In this document: positions 1-6,672 of the stretch, one piece after another | Position numbering within the stretch: the stretch's first letter is position 1 | Layout: each line of letters begins with the position of its first letter | Source: Magnetospirillum sp. | GTDB lineage: Bacteria; Pseudomonadota; Alphaproteobacteria; Rhodospirillales; Magnetospirillaceae | Assembly: GCA_020217035.1 (NCBI GenBank) | Contig: JAIWOG010000312.1 | Coordinates: forward strand, 1-11,196 | DNA: 11,196 bases | Direction: 5' to 3' | Notes under the pieces: generated by a model | Database searches by the model: none | The model's input: only the letters and a program-made list of their open reading frames with translations | What the model was told of the DNA's origin: nothing | Program-made: the position numbers and the translations under genes

Positions 1-90
1 TGGCGGATGGGGTGGGATTCGAACCCACGGTAGGCTTGCACCTACGGCGGTTTTCAAGACCGCTGCCTTAAACCACTCGGCCACCCATCC
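1..90 (-). tRNA. tRNA-Ser (anticodon UGA)
   Basis: Read on the minus strand, the sequence folds as a class II (long variable arm) serine tRNA. The 7-bp acceptor stem pairs GGATGGG with CCCATCC, followed by discriminator G and an encoded CCA at positions 3-1. The anticodon stem GCGGT/ACCGC encloses loop CTTGAAA, which puts anticodon TGA at plus-strand 54-56. A variable arm of more than ten bases and a normal T arm (GGTTCGAATCC) follow. It should decode UCA and, by wobble, other UCN serine codons. It lies 7 nt behind the stop codon of the carbonic anhydrase on the same strand, so it may be processed from that transcript or have its own promoter inside the gene. The 3' end coincides with the window edge, so any downstream terminator is not visible. 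Confidence 0.97.
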
Positions 91-97
91 GCTGTGC

Positions 98-721
98 TCA
101 GACCTCCTGGAAGGTGTTGGTCACCGGGTCCAGGCGGAACAGCTTGCCGTCTTCCATGTCGTAGAACCAGCCGTGCAGCATCAGCTTGCCGGATTCCACC
201 CGTTCGCGCACCCAGGGAAAGGTCATCAGGTTGCCCAGCGAGATGGCGACGGTTTCCTGTTCACACATGCGCCGCGCCGCCTCGATGGGCTGGCCGGCCG
301 ACAGGGTCAGGGCCAGGGCGCGGTCGCGGGCGGAGCGGGCGATCTGCATCCAGCCATGGATGAAGTCGGTGTTGTCGTTGGAGTTGCCCTCGATCAGGGC
401 ACGCACGCCGCCACAGCGGGCGTGACCCAAGACGACGATGTGTTCGACTTTCAGGCCACGGACGGCGAATTCCACCGCCGCCGAGGTACCGTGATGGCTG
501 CTGTCGGGGGCGAAGGGGGGAATCAGGTTGGCGACGTTGCGCAGCACGAACATCTCACCCGGCTGGGCGTCGAAGATGATGGCGGGGTCGACGCGGGAGT
601 CGGAACAGCCGATCAGCAGAACCTTGGCGGTTTGCCCTAGCGACAGGTTTTCGAACAGGGCGCGGTTGTTGGCGAAATAATTGTCGCGAAACCGGCGAAA
701 CCCTTCGATCATCTGGTCCAT
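98..721 (-). CDS. Beta-class carbonic anhydrase
   Basis: This 207-residue protein interconverts CO2 and bicarbonate in the cytoplasm. The beta-class zinc-site motifs are clear: CSDSR at 39-43 supplies zinc ligand Cys39 and the Asp41-Arg43 dyad, and GHARCGG at 99-105 supplies His100 and Cys103. Length and layout are normal for the family. The open frame extends upstream to 901, but I chose ATG 721 because GGAGGA (726-731) sits just before it and because family similarity begins with MDQMIEGFRRFR. The upstream residues are Cys/Arg-rich shadow sequence overlapping the divergent gene. The gene is transcribed away from the ElyC-like gene and ends 7 nt before tRNA-Ser. It could be named can or cynT. 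No cyanase gene is nearby, so a housekeeping bicarbonate-supply role is the better inference. Confidence 0.95.
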   Translation of the reverse strand: MDQMIEGFRRFRDNYFANNRALFENLSLGQTAKVLLIGCSDSRVDPAIIFDAQPGEMFVLRNVANLIPPFAPDSSHHGTSAAVEFAVRGLKVEHIVVLGHARCGGVRALIEGNSNDNTDFIHGWMQIARSARDRALALTLSAGQPIEAARRMCEQETVAISLGNLMTFPWVRERVESGKLMLHGWFYDMEDGKLFRLDPVTNTFQEV

Positions 722-784
722 GCATTCCTCCGTGCGGGACGACGCGGGCACCCCTTTACCATGATCGTCGGGACAAAGCATCCC

Positions 785-824
785 CCGATTGCAGCATGTT
801 GGATTGACACCGACACGCAATCGG
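785..824. repeat. Bipartite inverted repeat (hairpin) in the divergent intergenic region
   Basis: CCGATTGC (785-792) is perfectly complementary to GCAATCGG (817-824). Inside it, TGTTGG (797-802) can pair with CCGACA (810-815) with one G-U wobble, leaving a 7-base loop (803-809). The asymmetric bulge between the stems is AGCA against a single C. It lies between two divergent starts (721 and 862) and is not followed by a T run, so it does not resemble an intrinsic terminator. It could be an operator or a 5'-UTR structure for either gene. The loop contains TTGACA (804-809), which matches a -35 hexamer, but the -10 region at proper spacing is poor. The structure is seen in the sequence; its function is unknown. 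Confidence 0.5.
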
Positions 825-861
825 CCACTCTGCCCGCACCAATCATCGATCGAGTGGCCCC

Positions 862-1644
862 ATGTTCGTCGTAAGCAAGTTGTTCGGCATCCTGTCGTCA
901 CCGCTGAACCTGGTTCTTTTGTGCCTGGTGGCGGTCAGCCTGCTGGGCTTCACACCATGGCGCCGCCTGCAAAGGGGGCTATTGGTCCTGCTGACCCTGT
1001 CGTTGCTGGCGGTGGCGGCGACACCTTGGTCGGCTTTGGTCATTCAGCCTCTGGAGGATCGCTTCGCCGTCCCCCGGCTTCCCGATTCCGTCGCCGGCAT
1101 CGTGGTGTTGGGGGGCGCCTTGGATCCGGTGGTCAGCGCCGCCCGCGACCAGGTGGCGGCCAACGGCGCGGTCGAGCGGGTGACCACCCTGGTCACTTTG
1201 GGCCGCCGCTATCCCCAGGCCCGGCTGATCTTTTCCGGAGGTTCCGGCAGCCTGACCACCCAAGAGCTGAAAGAGGCGCCGGTGGCCAAGCGTTTCCTGG
1301 ACGAACTGGGCTTTGACACCGCCCGCGTGATGTTCGAGGACCAGTCGCGCAACACCTGGGAAAACGCCGTGCTGTCCAAGCAGGCGATGAACCCGCAAGT
1401 GGGCGAGACCTGGCTTTTGGTGACCTCGGCCCTGCACATGCCGCGTTCGGTGGGGGCGTTCCGCGCCGCCGGCTGGACCGTTCTTCCCTATCCGGTGGAC
1501 TACCTGACCAGCGGCCACAAGGGGGCGTGGGGTTTCGACCTGGGGGGGGCGCTCTCGCGGTTGGACACCGGGCTGCATGAATGGCTGGGCTTGGCCTATT
1601 ACCGCTGGCGCGGCTGGAGCGACAGCCTTTTTCCCGGACCCTGA
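862..1644 (+). CDS. ElyC/YdcF-family (DUF218) inner-membrane protein
   Basis: This is a 260-residue DUF218 protein. Two hydrophobic segments, about 14-30 and 38-56, form an N-terminal membrane hairpin. The DUF218 domain follows from about residue 78: the VVLGG strand-turn motif at 81-85, FSGGSGS at 124-130, the RNTWENA motif at 163-169 and TSALHMPR at 188-195. Length and two-helix topology match E. coli ElyC (259 residues), which is implicated in envelope/peptidoglycan precursor metabolism. YdcF and SanA are the other relatives. ATG 862 is the likely start, although the GAG/TGG upstream of it is a weak ribosome site. The gene stands 66 nt before the lytic transglycosylase and may be read from its own promoter. 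Biochemical function is not established for most of the family. The wall-related neighbours support an envelope role, which is inference. Confidence 0.9.
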   Translation: MFVVSKLFGILSSPLNLVLLCLVAVSLLGFTPWRRLQRGLLVLLTLSLLAVAATPWSALVIQPLEDRFAVPRLPDSVAGIVVLGGALDPVVSAARDQVAANGAVERVTTLVTLGRRYPQARLIFSGGSGSLTTQELKEAPVAKRFLDELGFDTARVMFEDQSRNTWENAVLSKQAMNPQVGETWLLVTSALHMPRSVGAFRAAGWTVLPYPVDYLTSGHKGAWGFDLGGALSRLDTGLHEWLGLAYYRWRGWSDSLFPGP

Positions 1645-1710
1645 GGTTGCGGAATCACCACGGAATGTGGCACAAAGGGCGCCTTGGACACCAATTCTTG
1701 GGGATTTGCC

Positions 1711-2709
1711 ATGGCCTTTTGGACGAAACTCGCGCATGCAAGCTGCCTGACCGGGGCCTTGCTGCTGGGCGCGGTCTCGGCCGGGGCGCAGGAACAGCAA
1801 CCCGAACGGCCTGATTTCCAGACCTTCCTGGAAGGGGTGCGCAGCGAAGCCGCCGGTAAGGGGATCAAGCCGGAAACCCTGGCCGCCGCCCTGACCGGGA
1901 TCGAACATATCGACAAGGTCATCGAACTGGACCGCCGCCAGCCCGAGTTCACCATGACCTTCAAGGGCTACATGGACCGGGTGGTCAACCCGGGGCGGGT
2001 GGAGAAGGGGCGGCGCCTGCTGGCCGAGAACAAGGCGGTGCTGGACAAGATCGAGCAATATTACCGCGTGCAGCCCAAATACGTGGTGGCGCTGTGGGGC
2101 ATCGAAACCGATTTCGGCCGGATCACCGGCGGCTATCCGGTGGTGTCGGCCTTGGCCACTCTGGCCTATGACGGCCGGCGGTCGTCCTATTTCCGGGGCG
2201 AGCTGATGAACGCCCTGCAGATTCTGGACGAAGGCCACATCACGCCGGCGGCCATGCTGGGGTCGTGGGCCGGAGCCATGGGGCAGTGCCAGTTCATGCC
2301 GTCATCCTTCCTGCGCTTCGCCGCCGACTGGAACGGCGACGGCCGCCGCGACATCTGGACCACCCGCGAGGACGTGCTGGCCTCGGCCGCCAACTACCTG
2401 TCGTCGTCGGGCTGGAAGGGCGACCAGACATGGGGCCGCCCGGTCAAGCTGCCGGCCAAGTTCGACAAATCGCTGGTGGGTCTGAACACCAAGAAACCGC
2501 TGGCCGAATGGTCCAAGCTGGGGGTCAGGGCGGCCGGCGGCAAGCCGTTGCCCCAGGCCGAGCTGGAAGCGTCGCTGGTCATGCCAGACAACGGCGACGG
2601 CGCCGTCTTCCTGGTCTACGACAATTTCCGCACCACCTTGAAATGGAACCGGTCCACCTTCTTCGCCTTGGCCGTCGGCCATCTTGCGGAGCGGATTGGC
2701 GGCAAGTAA
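1711..2709 (+). CDS. Lytic murein transglycosylase, MltB type (SLT_2 / GH103)
   Basis: This 332-residue periplasmic enzyme should cleave the MurNAc-GlcNAc glycan strand to give 1,6-anhydro-MurNAc ends. A Sec signal peptide covers about residues 1-26 (a short Lys-containing start, a hydrophobic LLLGAVSAG core, likely cleavage near AGA/QE). The catalytic Glu is Glu132 in ALWGIETDFG, matching the GVET-type motif of MltB. The family signature GSWAGAMGQCQFMP lies at 184-197, and NGDGRRDIW at 208-216. Residues from about 240 to the end form the C-terminal extension typical of alphaproteobacterial members. The signal peptide has no lipobox Cys, so it is predicted soluble rather than a lipoprotein as in E. 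coli MltB. I start it at ATG 1711 because GGGGA at 1700-1704 is well spaced; an in-frame TTG at 1684 is less likely. It precedes rlpA by 40 nt. Confidence 0.94.
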   Translation: MAFWTKLAHASCLTGALLLGAVSAGAQEQQPERPDFQTFLEGVRSEAAGKGIKPETLAAALTGIEHIDKVIELDRRQPEFTMTFKGYMDRVVNPGRVEKGRRLLAENKAVLDKIEQYYRVQPKYVVALWGIETDFGRITGGYPVVSALATLAYDGRRSSYFRGELMNALQILDEGHITPAAMLGSWAGAMGQCQFMPSSFLRFAADWNGDGRRDIWTTREDVLASAANYLSSSGWKGDQTWGRPVKLPAKFDKSLVGLNTKKPLAEWSKLGVRAAGGKPLPQAELEASLVMPDNGDGAVFLVYDNFRTTLKWNRSTFFALAVGHLAERIGGK

Positions 2710-2749
2710 ACTACCACATCTTTGAATCAGACAGGGCGGGGACACCCAG

Positions 2750-3730
2750 ATGATGCGCAAACCCACTCGGGCCGGGGTGCGAATTGCCACCTTGGTGGTT
2801 TCCGCCGCCATGCTGTCGGGCTGCGCCGAGATGAACCTGTTCGGCCATTACGCCAAACGCGCGGTATCAGACCCGCCGCCGGCCAGCGCTGGGGCCGCGT
2901 CCACCTACAAGGTGGGAAAGCCCTATCAGATCAAGGGCGTGTGGTACTATCCTCAGGAAGATTACGACTATGACGAGACCGGCATCGCGTCCTGGTACGG
3001 TCCCGACTTTCACGGAAAGCTGACCGCCAACGGCGAGGTCTTCGACCAAAACGCCGTCTCGGCCGCCCACAAGACCTTGCCGATGCCGTCGGTGGTGCGG
3101 GTGACCAATATGGAAAACGGCCGCTCGCTGGTGGTGCGCGTCAACGATCGCGGCCCCTTCGCCCATGGCCGGGTCATCGACATGTCGCGCCGTGCCGCCC
3201 AGTTGCTGGGCTTCGAAGGGCAAGGAACCGCCCGTGTCCGCGTCCAGATCATGCCCGAGGAAAGCCGTGTCCTGGCCGGGAAGCTGGCCCCCTCTGGCGG
3301 CCCGGACGAACCGGCGGTGGCGGCGGCGCCGCGTGGCAGCGTCAGCGCCGAAACCTTGCCGCCACCGGGCAGCGCCGAGCCGTCGCGCCCAGTCACCGTG
3401 GCCAGCCGCGCCGACACCTCGGCCCAACGGGCGGCGGCGGCCGTCGAAGCCACGGAACGCGCCTTGGCGTCGCAGGAAGTCACCACCACCCCGGTGCGCA
3501 GCACCGGAATTTTCGTTCAGGCCGGCTCGTTCAGCCGTCATGACAACGCCCTGCGTCTGTCGGCACGTCTGTCCTCGGTGGGGCGGACCAATGTCGAGCA
3601 GGTCTCGATCAAGGGCAAGACGTGGTATCGCGTCCGCTTCGGCCCGCTCTCCAGCGTCGACGAAGCCGACCAGCTGCTGGAGAACGTCATCGCCGCCGGT
3701 CAGCAGGATGCCAAGGTTATCGTGGATTGA
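2750..3730 (+). CDS. rlpA: RlpA: septal-ring lipoprotein, lytic transglycosylase
   Basis: This 326-residue lipoprotein has a signal sequence ending in lipobox LSGC (Cys25). A double-psi beta-barrel domain spans about 76-168 and starts at GIASWYGPDFHGKLTANG. Glu96 (GEVFD), His107 (AAHKTLP) and Asp133 (VNDRGPF) correspond to residues important for glycan cleavage in Pseudomonas RlpA. An Ala/Pro/Ser-rich linker of low complexity follows (about 175-250). The C-terminal SPOR domain (253-325, opening GIFVQAGSF) binds the denuded glycan strands found at division septa. RlpA in characterised species acts on stem-peptide-free peptidoglycan during daughter-cell separation. ATGATG at 2750 gives two adjacent possible starts; GGGG lies 10-14 nt upstream. 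The stop codon overlaps the next gene's ATG (TGATG), suggesting translational coupling with the D,D-carboxypeptidase. Confidence 0.95.
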   Translation: MMRKPTRAGVRIATLVVSAAMLSGCAEMNLFGHYAKRAVSDPPPASAGAASTYKVGKPYQIKGVWYYPQEDYDYDETGIASWYGPDFHGKLTANGEVFDQNAVSAAHKTLPMPSVVRVTNMENGRSLVVRVNDRGPFAHGRVIDMSRRAAQLLGFEGQGTARVRVQIMPEESRVLAGKLAPSGGPDEPAVAAAPRGSVSAETLPPPGSAEPSRPVTVASRADTSAQRAAAAVEATERALASQEVTTTPVRSTGIFVQAGSFSRHDNALRLSARLSSVGRTNVEQVSIKGKTWYRVRFGPLSSVDEADQLLENVIAAGQQDAKVIVD

Positions 3731-4929
3731 TGGGCGTGTTTACTCAGTCAAGGATTGATCACTTGTCGCACTTTTTTCGTACCCTGGTTCGCACGGTCGC
3801 CGTCGCGTTGGTGACGGTGGTGGGTTTCGTTGGCGCTTCCCGTGCCGAAACCATTGAAACCCAGGCCCGCCAAGCCATCATCATCGACTTCAAGACCGGC
3901 ACCGTCCTGCTGGAAAAGAACGCCGACGAACTGATGGTTCCGTCCTCCATGAGCAAGCTGATGACCGCCTACATGGTGTTCGCCAAGCTCAAGGAAGGCA
4001 GCTGGAAGCTGGACGACAGGCTGCCGGTGTCGGAAACCGCCTGGAAGCGGCATTACAAATCCGGCGGCTCGCTGATGTTCCTGCCGGTGGGATCGTCGGC
4101 CAAGGTCAGCGACCTGATCCGCGGCGTCATTATCCAATCGGGCAACGACGCCTGTTCCGTTCTGGCCGAGGCCCATTCCGGCACCGAGGAAGCCTTCGCC
4201 GAGGACGCGACGCAAAAGGCCCGCCAACTTGGCATGAAGAACAGCACCTTCCGCAACGCCTCGGGCTGGCCCGACCCTGATCACCTGACCACCGCGCGGG
4301 ACCTGTCCATCCTGGCGCGGCACCTGATCAACGACTTTCCCGAATATTTCCCCATCTATTCGGAACGGGAATTCGTCTACAACGGCATCCGCCAAGGCAA
4401 CCGCAACCCGCTGCTGTATGGGGTATCCGGCGCCGACGGATTGAAGACCGGCCACACCGAGGCCGCCGGCTATGGCTTGGTGGGCACCGTCAAGCGCGGA
4501 GACCGTCGCGTCATCATGGTCATCAACGGCCTGAAATCCATGAAGGAACGGGCCGAGGAAAGCGAACGCCTGATGGAATGGGCGTTCCGCGAATATGACA
4601 ATTACGCCCTGTTCAAGGCTGGCGACCAAGTGGCCGAGGCCGAGGTGTGGCTGGGCGAAGCCGCCACCGTGCCGCTGGTGGCCGGCGAAAAGCTGGAAGT
4701 CACCATGCCGCGCCGGGCGCGCCGCGACATGAAGGTGACCGCCCTCTATGACGGTCCGGTGCCGGCGCCGATCCGCAAGGGTGACGTGGTGGGCAAGTTG
4801 CTGATCACCGCACCCGGGCGGGCCAATGTGGAATTGCCGCTGGTGGCCGGCGCCGATGTGGCCAAGCTGGGCTTCACCGGCCGCATGGCCGAAGCCCTGC
4901 GTCACATCCTGATGGGGGCCAAGCGCTGA
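3730..4929 (+). CDS. D-alanyl-D-alanine carboxypeptidase, PBP5/6 type (peptidase S11)
   Basis: This periplasmic penicillin-binding protein removes the terminal D-Ala from peptidoglycan pentapeptides, which controls cross-linking. All three active-site motifs are present: SMSK (Ser73 nucleophile, Lys76), SGN at 137-139 and KTG at 239-241. The signal peptide ends after about residue 39 (SRA/ET). A C-terminal beta-sandwich (PBP5_C) follows the catalytic domain. The protein ends in an amphipathic, Lys/Arg-terminated segment (FTGRMAEALRHILMGAKR) of the kind that anchors DacA/DacC proteins to the membrane surface. I give the start as ATG 3730, which overlaps the rlpA stop. TTG 3763 is a credible alternative because AAGG precedes it at good spacing and it would yield a more compact signal peptide. 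The stop overlaps the tmk start by 1 nt. Confidence 0.94.
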   Translation: MGVFTQSRIDHLSHFFRTLVRTVAVALVTVVGFVGASRAETIETQARQAIIIDFKTGTVLLEKNADELMVPSSMSKLMTAYMVFAKLKEGSWKLDDRLPVSETAWKRHYKSGGSLMFLPVGSSAKVSDLIRGVIIQSGNDACSVLAEAHSGTEEAFAEDATQKARQLGMKNSTFRNASGWPDPDHLTTARDLSILARHLINDFPEYFPIYSEREFVYNGIRQGNRNPLLYGVSGADGLKTGHTEAAGYGLVGTVKRGDRRVIMVINGLKSMKERAEESERLMEWAFREYDNYALFKAGDQVAEAEVWLGEAATVPLVAGEKLEVTMPRRARRDMKVTALYDGPVPAPIRKGDVVGKLLITAPGRANVELPLVAGADVAKLGFTGRMAEALRHILMGAKR

Positions 4930-5555
4930 TGGAAGCAGGGCGCTTCATCACCTTCGAGGGCGGCGAGGGAGCCGGGAAGTCGACGCAGGTGCGCCTGTTG
5001 TCGGAATACCTGGCCACCACTGGCCGCGAGGTGGTGACGACCCGCGAACCCGGCGGCTCGGACGGGGCCGAGGCCATCCGCAATCTGCTGGTCAACGGCG
5101 CCACCGACCGATGGGACGGCTGCACCGAAGCCTTGCTGCACAGCGCGGCGCGGCGCGACCATCTGGTGAAGACCGTGTGGCCGGCCCTGGCGCGCGGCGC
5201 CTGGGTGGTCTGCGACCGCTTCGCCGATTCGACCTTGGCCTATCAGGGTTACGGACATGGCCTTGATCCGTTCTTGATCGGCAAGTTGGCCGAGGTCACC
5301 ATGGGCCGCTTTCGTCCCGACCTGACTTTCATGCTGGACTTGCCCATCGACGTCGGCCTGAAGCGGGCCGGCGGCCGTGGCGGCGCCGAGGACCGTTACG
5401 AGCGCATGGAACTGGGATTCCATGATCGCCTGCGCAAGGGCTTCCTGGCCATCGCCGCCGCCGAGCCGTTGCGCTGCGCGGTGATCGACGCAAATCGCCC
5501 GGTCGACAAGGTGCACGGCGACATCGTCGCCACCCTGACCAGTCGGCTGGGCTAG
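4929..5555 (+). CDS. tmk: Thymidylate kinase (dTMP kinase)
   Basis: This 208-residue cytoplasmic enzyme phosphorylates dTMP to dTDP with ATP, an essential step in dTTP synthesis. The P-loop is GGEGAGKST at 11-19. TREPGGS (38-44) contributes to dTMP binding, and the DRF motif is Asp96-Arg97-Phe98 followed by STLAYQGYG. The LID region at about 147-158 (GGRGGAEDRYER) is arginine-bearing, as in E. coli-like type II enzymes that place catalytic arginine in the LID rather than in the P-loop; this P-loop has no Arg. Length is normal. The ATG overlaps the stop of the carboxypeptidase gene. The tmk-holB order downstream is conserved across many proteobacteria, including E. coli. Confidence 0.97.
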   Translation: MEAGRFITFEGGEGAGKSTQVRLLSEYLATTGREVVTTREPGGSDGAEAIRNLLVNGATDRWDGCTEALLHSAARRDHLVKTVWPALARGAWVVCDRFADSTLAYQGYGHGLDPFLIGKLAEVTMGRFRPDLTFMLDLPIDVGLKRAGGRGGAEDRYERMELGFHDRLRKGFLAIAAAEPLRCAVIDANRPVDKVHGDIVATLTSRLG

Positions 5556-5559
5556 GCCC

Positions 5560-6639
5560 GTGGCCGACACCGCCCATCCCCGCGACACCTTGGATTTGGT
5601 CGGCCATGCCCAAGCCGAGCACGACTTCCTGGACGCCTGGTCTTCCGGCCGTCTGGCTCATGCCTGGCTGATCACCGGCCCCAAGGGCATCGGCAAGGCG
5701 ACCTTGGCCTATCGCATCGCCCGTTTCGTGCTGTCCGGGGGAGGGGACGGGGGCGGCCTGTTCGGCGGCCCACCCGACAGCCTGACCCTGGATACCAGCC
5801 ATCCCGTGGTGCATCAGGTGTCGTCCCAGGGGCATCGCGACCTGAAGGTGGTGGAGCGCGGCTTCGCCGACGACAAGAAAAGCAAGTTGCGGTCGGAAAT
5901 CGTCATCGACGACGTGCGCAAGGTGGGCGATCTGTTCCACCAAACCGCCGATGCCGGCTGGCGAGTGGTGCTGATCGATTCCGCCGACGAGATGAATCGC
6001 AACGCCGCCAACGCGGTTCTGAAAATCCTCGAAGAACCCCCTTCCAAAGCCTTGATTTTGATGGTTTCTCATTCCCCAGGCCGGCTACTGCCGACCATCC
6101 GGTCACGCTGCCGGCGGCTGGCGTTGAATCCGCTGCCGACGCAAACCATTTGCCAATTGATGGAGACCCATCGCCCCGATTTGACCGCCGCCGAAATCCA
6201 GTCCCTGGCCAATCTGGGCGAAGGATCGTTGGGCAAGGCGTTGAACTTGGCCGAGGAAGGCGGGCTCGACCTGTACCGCGACCTGATCGGTCTGCTGTCG
6301 GCGCTGCCCCGGCTGGACGTTCCGGCGCTACACGCCTTTGCCGAACGGGTGGCGCGCCCCGATGCCGACAGCGCCTGGCGCACGGTGACCGAACTGACCG
6401 TGTGGTGGCTGGCCCGGCTGATCCGAGCCGGAGGCCGCCAGGGCAGGGGCATGGTCGAGGTGGTTCCGGGCGAAGCGGCGTTGATGGGCCGTCTGCTGGC
6501 CGCCGCCAGCCTTGATCGTTGGCTTGAGCTGTGGGAAAAGACCGGTTCCCTGTTTAATCGGGCCGACGCGGTCAACCTGGACCGCAAGCAGGCCCTGTTG
6601 ACGGCCTTTCTGGCCGTCGAACGATTGTCCCGCGCCTGA
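5560..6639 (+). CDS. holB: DNA polymerase III subunit delta' (clamp loader)
   Basis: This 359-residue AAA+ protein is a non-motor subunit of the clamp loader that places the beta sliding clamp on primed DNA. The Walker A-like loop is GPKGIGKA (40-47), which keeps the Gly/Lys pattern but ends in Ala instead of Thr/Ser. The Walker B region is RVVLIDSADEMN (135-146), and AANAVLKILEEPP follows. The SRC sensor-1 motif is at 182-184. The usual cysteine zinc cluster of bacterial clamp-loader subunits is not visible in the insert around 57-115, which instead holds a Gly-rich loop; this appears common in alphaproteobacterial delta' proteins. Translation starts at GTG 5560, 4 nt after the tmk stop, so the genes are probably co-translated. 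The C-terminal collar domain (about 225-359) is helical. Confidence 0.95.
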   Translation: MADTAHPRDTLDLVGHAQAEHDFLDAWSSGRLAHAWLITGPKGIGKATLAYRIARFVLSGGGDGGGLFGGPPDSLTLDTSHPVVHQVSSQGHRDLKVVERGFADDKKSKLRSEIVIDDVRKVGDLFHQTADAGWRVVLIDSADEMNRNAANAVLKILEEPPSKALILMVSHSPGRLLPTIRSRCRRLALNPLPTQTICQLMETHRPDLTAAEIQSLANLGEGSLGKALNLAEEGGLDLYRDLIGLLSALPRLDVPALHAFAERVARPDADSAWRTVTELTVWWLARLIRAGGRQGRGMVEVVPGEAALMGRLLAAASLDRWLELWEKTGSLFNRADAVNLDRKQALLTAFLAVERLSRA

Positions 6640-6660
6640 TCCGGGCGGCGGTTGAATACC

Positions 6661-6666
6661 AAGGAG
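6661..6666 (+). promoter_or_regulatory. Ribosome binding site of metG
   Basis: AAGGAG at 6661-6666, followed by AAAAGC, precedes ATG 6673. This is the strongest Shine-Dalgarno sequence in the operon and decides the metG start over the in-frame TTG at 6652. The 33-nt gap after holB is the largest in the rlpA-to-hydrolase run, consistent with independent and stronger initiation of metG. Confidence 0.85.
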
Positions 6667-6672
6667 AAAAGC

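Noticed and set aside
722..901. N-terminal extension of carbonic anhydrase up to 901
   Set aside because: The extension overlaps the divergent gene, is Cys/Arg-rich and unlike the family. A strong ribosome site marks ATG 721.
979..2238. Long minus-strand open frame (419 codons) over the ElyC-like and transglycosylase genes
   Set aside because: It is antisense to two well-supported genes. The translation is His/Gln/Gly-rich with no recognisable domain, as expected from a GC-rich antisense shadow.
3300..3500. Repetitive, low-complexity GC-rich tract in rlpA considered as a DNA repeat
   Set aside because: It encodes the Ala/Pro/Ser linker between the DPBB and SPOR domains, a normal RlpA feature, and I see no regular repeat unit.
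3748..4905. Minus-strand open frame (385 codons) opposite the carboxypeptidase gene
   Set aside because: The sense strand has all three penicillin-binding-protein motifs; the antisense product is low in recognisable structure.
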